This document shows, one piece after another, positions 57,400 to 64,000 of a DNA stretch of 64,000 nt; the first letter of the stretch is position 1; the number at the start of each line of letters is the position of its first letter. Under the pieces are notes generated by a model that did not search any database, was not told the origin of the DNA, and was given only the letters and a program-made list of their open reading frames with translations. The position numbers and the translations under genes were made by a program. Origin of the DNA: Brachypterus glaber (Eukaryota; Arthropoda; Insecta; Coleoptera; Kateretidae); contig OY294044.1 of the NCBI GenBank assembly GCA_958510825.1, forward strand, positions 41,638,791-41,702,790, given 5' to 3'.

Positions 57400-57600
57400 A
57401 GTCGGGTACGTTTAAATAGAGAAGAAAATATGGTAACCCTTTTTTTGCTCGAACTTATTGAATTGGCTGACAACTCCCGCCAAATCCTCATCTTTTCGGT
57501 AAGGTTCTTCGCACGTGGTCGTTATCTAGTGTTAAAAGTTCAAAATATACCATTTTCGAGAAAGGACATATACAATTATGAAAGCGGCAAAAACATCAGG
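57400..57600 (+). other. Possible exon, unknown protein
   Basis: An open frame reads VRLNREENMVTLFLLELIEL and on to YNYESGKNI, and ends at a consensus donor CAG|GTATGT (57600/57601). An ATG lies at 57429. The sequence looks protein-like but I recognise no family, and no acceptor or second exon is visible before the tandem array at 57838. Confidence 0.2.
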
Positions 57601-57837
57601 TATGTATAATTCATAACTCATAAATATTTTAGCTTAGAAAGTTGTAAACTAATTTTAAAGGGTAAATAATAATTGTCATCAATGAATTGAAGTTCGTTTT
57701 AAAATCAGATCAACCCTGGTGCAACCGTTAGTAATTTTAGTATATTTTTAATTTTTGCATGAATGTTTAAAAAAAAACAAATAATTTGAATGAATGAATT
57801 AAAAAAAAAACAGACATTGAGGTGAAAGTGGTCAAAG

Positions 57838-58273
57838 GGGTTTTTGTTGTCGCTGATTATGAATCCGAGGTTAGATTTGCGAAATTTAAAATGGCGGATC
57901 CAAGATGGCAGACGAAATTAAAAAAATAACCGATTTATGCCAAACTTAATATACGGGGGTTTTGGGGTCGCTGATTACGAATCTGATGTTAGATTTGTGA
58001 AATCCAAGATAGCGTATCTAAGATGGCGTATCCAAGATGACTTACGAAATTTTTAAAAATAAACCGATTTATGTCAACTTTGATATACGGTGGTTTTTGG
58101 GGTTGCTGATTACGAATCTGTGGCTAGATTGTGAAATTCAAGATCGCGGATCCAAGACGGCGGACGAAAATTTAAAAATCAACCGATTTATGCCAGATTT
58201 AATATACGGTGGTTTTTGGGGTCGCTGATTACGAATCTGTGGTTATATTTGCCAAATTCAGTGATCCCAAAAA
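57838..58273. repeat. Tandem array, unit about 120 bp
   Basis: Four units start 'ggtttttggggtcgctgatt' at about 57838, 57956, 58088 and 58207, each with 'acgaatctg', 'aagatggcggatccaag' and 'aaccgatttatgcca' parts. The array runs into the N gap. Confidence 0.9.
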
Positions 58274-58473
58274 NNNNNNNNNNNNNNNNNNNNNNNNNNN
58301 NNNNNNNNNNNNNNNNNNNNNNNNNNNNNNNNNNNNNNNNNNNNNNNNNNNNNNNNNNNNNNNNNNNNNNNNNNNNNNNNNNNNNNNNNNNNNNNNNNNN
58401 NNNNNNNNNNNNNNNNNNNNNNNNNNNNNNNNNNNNNNNNNNNNNNNNNNNNNNNNNNNNNNNNNNNNNNNNN

Positions 58474-58500
<27 letters not shown>
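58274..58500. other. Assembly gap of 200 N followed by an (AT)n run
   Basis: N from 58274 to 58473, then about 24 bases of AT repeats. The gap is probably where the tandem array and the microsatellite could not be assembled. Confidence 0.97.
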
Positions 58501-58505
<5 letters not shown>

Positions 58506-58539
58506 TACGGTGCCATTTAAAAAAAAGGAGTTATGCCTA

Positions 58540-58820
58540 TTTTAAATTTGTCAGATTTGACCTACTTTCTAAAACACCCTGTATACATTTTTGGGTTCTG
58601 TTTCGGCTTAGGATAATTCAGGTAGGTATTATTGAGTAAACTACAAAACAACTTTTCGCCAATTTAAAAAAATAAAGGAGAAACTATTTTGTTTAGGAGT
58701 GCTTGAATTTGCTAATTTTTCACTAAAAACTTGAATAACTCAAAAACTACAAGAGATAGACATAAAATGTTACAAATTAAAATAAATCAAATTTAATGAG
58801 AATTTTAAAAATTAAAATAT
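58540..58820 (-). repeat. Copy of the noncoding module found at 51150-51430
   Basis: In reverse complement it has the 'tacagggtgt', 'gggttctgtttcggcttagg' and 'aaaataaaggagaaa' blocks of 51150-51430. It directly borders the second gypsy element. Confidence 0.75.
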
Positions 58821-58823
58821 ATA

Positions 58824-59090
58824 AGTTACATGACCGTCCGGTCATTACCCTTATTTGCATAGTTGCATTTCCCATAGTAATTAGATATTAGTTTATATTA
58901 TATTTTATTTAATTATCATAGTCAGCATTTTTACATTGTCAGCATTTAATTATTATTCATTTTTATTTTAACTTAATAAATCAGTCTTGAGTAGAAATCC
59001 AAACGAAGAACACTTTACTAAAACTCTGTCAATCCTTAAATTTAGAATAAAGTTTTTAAAAAGGCTATTACGAGAATCAGGAAGATAACT
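58824..59090 (+). repeat. 5' LTR of the 17.6/297-type element
   Basis: 267 bp, from AGTTACATGACC to GAAGATAACT, with AGT...ACT ends usual for this group. AATAAA is found near 58976 and 59047. The preceding bases TATA (58820-58823) are the likely target duplication; the right copy is outside the window. Confidence 0.8.
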
Positions 59091-59104
59091 GGCGCAGTCG
59101 GTAG
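59090..59104 (+). promoter_or_regulatory. Primer binding site, tRNA-Ser type
   Basis: TGGCGCAGTCGGTAG overlaps the last base of the LTR, as in 17.6 and 297, which I know to use tRNA-Ser. Confidence 0.8.
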
Positions 59105-59221
59105 TCCCATCAACAGTATTTTTGGAAAAAATACTGGTTTGTTTCGATAATTTGTGGTGGTACCTTTTTGAAATTTGTAGAAGAAACCTGTGAAGAAGAT
59201 CACATGAAGATTTCTACGATT

Positions 59222-59232
59222 TTCCTGTAAGT
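59222..59232 (+). promoter_or_regulatory. Candidate splice donor before gag
   Basis: CCT|GTAAGT at 59226/59227 lies 11 bases before the gag ATG. Elements of this group can make a spliced envelope mRNA from a donor near the start of gag. The partner acceptor would be past the window end, so this is inference. Confidence 0.35.
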
Positions 59233-59237
59233 ACCGT

Positions 59238-60419
59238 ATGTCTTTTAGGGGATATAGGAATTGTTCCGCGACAGATTTAATTTTAGATTCAAGTTCAGAT
59301 TCAGATTCAAACTCTGGCTCAGATTCCGATTTAGACGAAACAGTTAAACCTTTTGTCTTAAACGCGAATCCTAGTAATTATTTAGATTTAAACTTAGAAA
59401 AATTAAATATAAACATGGCCGTTTTGAAACAGGAATACTTGGGAATGATCCCAGAATTCCGAGGCGAGGCCGAGCTCTTGCCTAGATTTATCGAAATTTC
59501 TGAAAAACTTGTTAATAGATTTTATAATGTGGCTGACCCTACTGATTTTCAAAATGAATATTTAATGAGTAGTATTATATCGAAAATCAAAGGCGATGCT
59601 GCAATAAAAATCTCTTCAAACGTCATCACTAACTGGGCAGATCTCAAAACTGCCTTAACTAGGACATATAGCGACAAAAGAGATTGCTATAGCCTTTCAA
59701 TTGAACTAACCGAAACAAAACAAGGAAATGAATCTGCATTTGATTTTTATAACAAAATTTTAGTTCTGTTAAATTTACAAATTGCCTTTTTGACCGTTCA
59801 CCATGCGGACCAAAATGAATTTATTACCTTAACTAATTTTTTTAGAAATTATGCTCTTAGAGTCTTTTTACGTGGTCTAAGAGAACCAATTGGGTCCCTC
59901 ATGAGAATCAAAAATCCTGAGGATCTCAATTCGGCTCTAAACATGTTAACAAATGATTTTCAATTAGAGATTTATGACCAAAAATATAAAGGTAATAACT
60001 TTTTAAATAATAATGCCTCAAATAATAATTTTTCAAGAAATAGAAACAATCCGAAAACTTTCTCGAGAAATCAAAACTTTAGACCTCAATTACAATTGAC
60101 TAATTTTGCTAATAACTCGCAATTTGCACAACAAAATAGTAATAATTTTAATAGAAATCAGCAAAACCCATTTGCTCAGAATTCTCAACTAAATACAACA
60201 AATAATTTTAATAGAAATTCGCAAAACAATGTATTTAAGCCTAACCCTGCACAAAGATTACCCCCACCTACCCCGATGAGTGTTTCCACAAGAAACACAA
60301 ATCGCACAAACCAAACTAATAATTATTTTAGAAAAAATTTAGTCCAAGGTAGTCCTAATTATACAGCGGAAGAAGTTTTTAACCTTAATAGTGAACCGCA
60401 CGTAGAATTCCCCCTATAA
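59238..60419 (+). CDS. gag: gag of the 17.6/297-type element
   Basis: 393 residues, uninterrupted. The N terminus is Ser/Asp-rich (DSSSDSDSNSGSDSDLDE). Capsid-like sequence runs about 60-250 (MIPEFRGEAELLPRFIE, IKGDAAIKI, RVFLRGLREPIGSLMRI). The C-terminal third is very rich in Asn, Gln, Phe and Arg with no CCHC knuckle, as is usual for the 17.6/297 group. Start: the first ATG; an inner one at Met61 (MAVLKQEYLG) is where family members often begin. The protein forms the particle. It is the only intact gene of this copy. Confidence 0.85.
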   Translation: MSFRGYRNCSATDLILDSSSDSDSNSGSDSDLDETVKPFVLNANPSNYLDLNLEKLNINMAVLKQEYLGMIPEFRGEAELLPRFIEISEKLVNRFYNVADPTDFQNEYLMSSIISKIKGDAAIKISSNVITNWADLKTALTRTYSDKRDCYSLSIELTETKQGNESAFDFYNKILVLLNLQIAFLTVHHADQNEFITLTNFFRNYALRVFLRGLREPIGSLMRIKNPEDLNSALNMLTNDFQLEIYDQKYKGNNFLNNNASNNNFSRNRNNPKTFSRNQNFRPQLQLTNFANNSQFAQQNSNNFNRNQQNPFAQNSQLNTTNNFNRNSQNNVFKPNPAQRLPPPTPMSVSTRNTNRTNQTNNYFRKNLVQGSPNYTAEEVFNLNSEPHVEFPL

Positions 60420-60469
60420 TTCAAATGACCTCTCCGATTTTTTAGGTCTAAAAGCCTCGGAAATTTTGA

Positions 60470-63400
60470 ATTGAATAGTCTTTCGGACGGTAAAAGTGAA
60501 CTAGCCTACATTATATTTCCAGAAAATAATTTAAAAGTTTTACTGGACATAGGTAGTACAAAATCTTTTATTAGTCCTAAAATTGCCTAAAAATATTTTA
60601 AAAATAACATAATTAGTGACCATTGTTTAATTTCTAGCGCCCATGGAAAATCTTTTTAAAAATATAGTACAAGTATTCCATGCCCTAGAATATTTAATAA
60701 CCCAAAACAAAATTTAAAATTTTATCTTTTTGACTTCCACAAACATTTTGATTGTTTGTTGGGACTCGATAACTTAAAAAAATTAAAAGCATTAATTGAT
60801 CTACAGGGTGATATTTTAATAACACCAACACGTAGAATAAAAATTTTGTATCATAAGATCTCCGATTCAACGAACTGTATAGTAGTTGAACCTGAGACTG
60901 AACAAATTATTAAAGTAAATATTAAAAATTTTGAAAATGGGGACGTACTGATCCCAAATAAAAAAATTGGTAAATTAGAAATACCAGAATGTGTAACAAA
61001 AGTAAAAAACTCTATAGGATATTGTAGTATTATTAACCGTTCTAAAGAAAAAGTTAGTTTAAATATAGGACCTTTGACCGTCGAAAAGTTCGATGAATAC
61101 GAACGTCGACCATGTCCTAATTTTAATAATTTAACATCTGAGGGTATATCATTTGATTTTTCGAAAATACGGACAAATCACATGAATCCCGAAGAAAAGG
61201 AAGTAATATTGGATCTTCTTAAAGACTATTCAGACCTTTTTCATATTGACAACAATAATTTCCCTTTTACTAGTAAAATTAAACATAGTATTAAAACAAA
61301 GGACGAAATACCAGTATATACGAAATCCTATCCTTGTCCTGAAGTCCATAAATCAGAAATAGACAAGCAAATAAAAAAAATGCTTAATCAAAAATAATTA
61401 GACCGTCATATAGCCCTTAGAATTCTCCAATTTGGGTTGTTCCAAAAAAACTGGATTCTTCCGGTGAACGTAAATGGCGTATCGTTATCGATTTTAGAAA
61501 ATTAAATGATAAAACCATTTCTGATCGATATCCAATACCAAACATTACTGATCTTTTGGACAAACTAGGACGTTGTCAATACTTTTCAACAATAGATTTA
61601 GCTTCTGGTTTTCACCAGATTGAAATGTCCGAAGAAGACATTCCTAAAACTTGTTTTGCAACTTCAAATGGTAAGTACGAATTCGTACGAATGCCATTCG
61701 GGCTAAAAAATGCCCCAGCAACAGTTCAAAGAGTCATGGATAACGTATTACGAGGTATTTTAAACGAAAAATGTCTCGTATACTTAAACTTAAAAGAAGT
61801 TTTTAAGAGATTACGTAGTGCTAACTTTAAAATTCAAACTGACAAGTGCGAATTTTTTCAAAAAGAAGTTGCCTTTTTGGGTCATATTGTCACTCCTCAG
61901 GGAGTTATGCCCAATCCAGACAAAATTAAAGCTATCCAAAAATATCCAATTCCGAAAACACAAAAAGAAATAAATCTTGGCCTATTAGGTTATTACAGAA
62001 AATTTATTGAAGATTTTGCTAAAATAACCAAACCATTAACAGTTTGTTTAAAGAAAAATAGTAAAATAAATATTAACGATCCAAATTATTTAAACTGTTT
62101 TAACTTATGTAAAAACTTATTACTTAATGAACCAATATTACAATATCCAGATTTTAACAAACCTTTTGTTATTACTACGGACGCAAGCCAATTTGCCTTA
62201 GGGGCCGTTTTATCACAAGGTAAAACAGAAACGAAACAGAAACAAAATACTCAACAATCGAAAGAGAACTTCTGGGAATTGTTTGGGCTGTTAAGTATTT
62301 TAGACTTTATGTTTATGGAACTCGTTTTAAAATAGTTTGCGATCATGCCCCCTTACAGTGGTTATTTTCGTTGAAGGAGCCTAACTCCAAACTAACAAGG
62401 TGGCGCCTCAAACTAGAAGAATATGATTACGAAATCATATATAAAAAAGGATCATTAAATAAAAACGCAGACGCACTTTCACGCGTAGAAATTAACGCAC
62501 TAACCGATTCAAAAGACAAAAATCTTTCATTTGTGTCCCCAAGTACTAGCTCAAAAATTAATACAGATAAAGATATTCCTGACTTAATTAGTTTTAACGA
62601 CGACATTAATCCCCATTTACTAAATTATATGGATGAATTTAACAAAACATTAGACCCAGACAAAAACTTAGACACTATGTCCATTATTGCGGAACCTGGC
62701 GACTTAACGTTAGAACGAAACGAAAACGTTGACTTCGAAATTCAAAACCAGGAAAATCTAGAAAATAACGAAACTGACTTAAATACAATTTACTCTAACG
62801 AAGAAAATCCAATAATTAACATTCCCATTGTCACTTGCCCCGTAAACTTCGGTAAAAATCAAATTATTTTTTCCCTTGTGGAATTTGCTCCTGCAGAACC
62901 TGCAATCGTTAATTTGTATAAAACTAAACAAAGAATGTTTATACAAATTTCAAAAAACAACTTTGAACAAGACTTTATTAAAATTATAAAAGAATATATT
63001 ATTCCAAAAATGAAATATTACGTTTATTTTGAAGATAATATATATGAAAAAGTAAGTTCTGTTTTACAAAAATATTTTAAAAATTCTGAAATTAGTTTTA
63101 TAAAATGTACAAAAATGTTAACGGACGTTTTGACAGACGACGAAATTCACATGACAATTAAGAACTACCACGAAGGTAAAACTAACCACAGAGGTCTTGA
63201 CGAGACAGAAACTAAAATTAAAGCCCAATACTATTGGCCAAATCAAAGAAGGTCAATACACACTTTTATTAATAACTGCGAAATTTGTCAACTTACCAAA
63301 TACGACAGGAACCCCTTAAATATAAATTTAATCTAACCCCCACTGCAATTAAACCCTTTGAAATTCTACATATAGATAGCATAACCTTAGATAAAACAAA

Positions 63401-64000
63401 ATTTTTATCAATTATCGACGCATTTTCAAAATATGCGCAAGTTTACAAGCTTAACTTGTCACAAAGTATAGAAGTAGTTAATAGCTTAGTTAGATTTTTA
63501 ACACATCATTCTATCCCTAAAGAAATTATTTCAGATAACGGAAGTGAATTTAATAGTGGCATGTTTAAAGAATTATTAGAACTACACAAAATTTCAGTAC
63601 ACTTTACATCAGTCAAAACCCGAAGTCTATGGTGGAGAGATTTCACTTAACAATAATAGAGCATATACGTTTATTTAATAACCTCGATGAATTTAAAAAT
63701 GAATCAATCGAAAATAAAGTTAACTACGCCCTTTTAGCCTATAATAATACAATTCATTCTTCCACTAATTTAACGCCCTTTGAAATAATTTAAGGCCATA
63801 TAACTACAAACACTCCTTTTAACCTAGAAATTGATAAACTACTTTTAAATAATTACATTTTTAATCATAAAGAAAAAACTAAAATCATGTATCAAAAAAT
63901 TAACGAAAATTTACATAAAAATAAAGAACATGTCATATCAAAAGCTAACGTAAATAGGGAAGAACTTCCTGAAGTAATCCCACAAAAAGTTTTTGTAAAA
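60470..64000 (+). pseudogene. pol of the 17.6/297-type element, decayed
   Basis: Pieces lie in order on the plus strand. Protease: VLLDIGSTKSFIS, where the active site Thr is Ile, followed by stops at 60588 and 60657. A connecting region (60756-61397) ends in a stop. RT (from about 61420, [17 protein letters not shown]; 61556-62335) has lost the YLDD box: the frame goes from KCLVYL straight to NLKEVFKRL near 61786. RNase H ([15 protein letters not shown]) loses its frame near 62230 and resumes after 62338 (DHAPLQWLFSLKEPNSK). Integrase: zinc finger (INNCEICQL, about 63270), HIDSI and ISDNGSEF Asp residues, then a frameshift before the Glu (about 63620). The reading continues to the window end. 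No active enzyme can come from it. Confidence 0.9.

Larger units (their letters stand above)
58824..64000 (+). mobile_element. 17.6/297-type gypsy retrotransposon, left part
   Basis: It starts AGTTAC after TATA, the sort of target that 17.6/297 elements use. A 267-bp LTR, a TGGCGCAGTCGG primer site, gag and a decayed pol follow. The 3' end, any envelope gene and the 3' LTR lie beyond the window. Frameshifts, stops and deletions in pol show that it is an old copy. Confidence 0.9.

Noticed and set aside
1..64000. tRNA and rRNA genes
   Set aside because: I looked for tRNA-like cloverleaf boxes and conserved rRNA stretches and saw none that I could support; a covariance-model scan would be needed to exclude them.

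Overview
This window is AT-rich eukaryotic DNA from what looks like a transposon-dense, gene-poor part of an arthropod genome, probably an insect. The grounds are insect-type transposable elements throughout: Ty3/gypsy elements including one of the 17.6/297 type, R1-like, Jockey-like and CR1-like LINEs, a Merlin DNA transposon with short introns, piggyBac-like TTAA elements and many foldback elements and MITEs. I recognise no intact host gene. Two 200-base runs of N (3534-3733 and 58274-58473) mark assembly gaps.

Layout. 1-4800: palindromic foldback repeats, a degenerate ~100-bp tandem array, a small MITE and a ~160-bp satellite. 4800-6497: a retrocopy on the minus strand (poly(A) tract and AATAAA on its left) that fuses an RT-associated domain to an almost complete but broken ubiquitin-specific protease. 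6660-18601: a complete, very young gypsy element with near-identical 1.75-kb LTRs, AATG target duplications, a tRNA-Lys primer site, gag, protease and pol, which has landed inside a MITE. 18606-26500: that MITE's remainder, a piggyBac-like MITE, a Tc1-like MITE, a segmental duplication, an R1-like LINE that has lost its RT palm, and a hairpin MITE. 26690-31217: two inverted arrays of a ~120-bp repeat flanking a Merlin transposase gene and a Jockey LINE.

32268-44104: LINE fragments and several palindromes, the largest being a 2.1-kb foldback at 40904-43006. 45183-49474: pieces of an old element carrying a SWIM-type protein pseudogene on the plus strand and a THAP-domain exon on the minus strand, with short similar inverted ends and four MITEs in or beside it. 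49803-58823: a second palindromic foldback element, three copies of a repeat derived from a DUF4817-like helix-turn-helix transposon, a 10-bp array and other tandem repeats. 58824-64000: the left part of a second gypsy element (17.6/297 type), with 5' LTR, tRNA-Ser-type primer site, intact gag and badly decayed pol; it runs off the window.

Most coding sequence belongs to mobile elements. The only element that looks recently active is the gypsy copy at 6660-18601, and even there protease and pol are in separate reading frames around a tandem duplication. The most unusual items are the chimeric USP retrocopy, the spliceable small ORF inside the gypsy LTRs, the Merlin element bordered by tandem-repeat arrays, and the THAP plus SWIM element. 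The assignment to an insect is inference from element types, and no database search was run.
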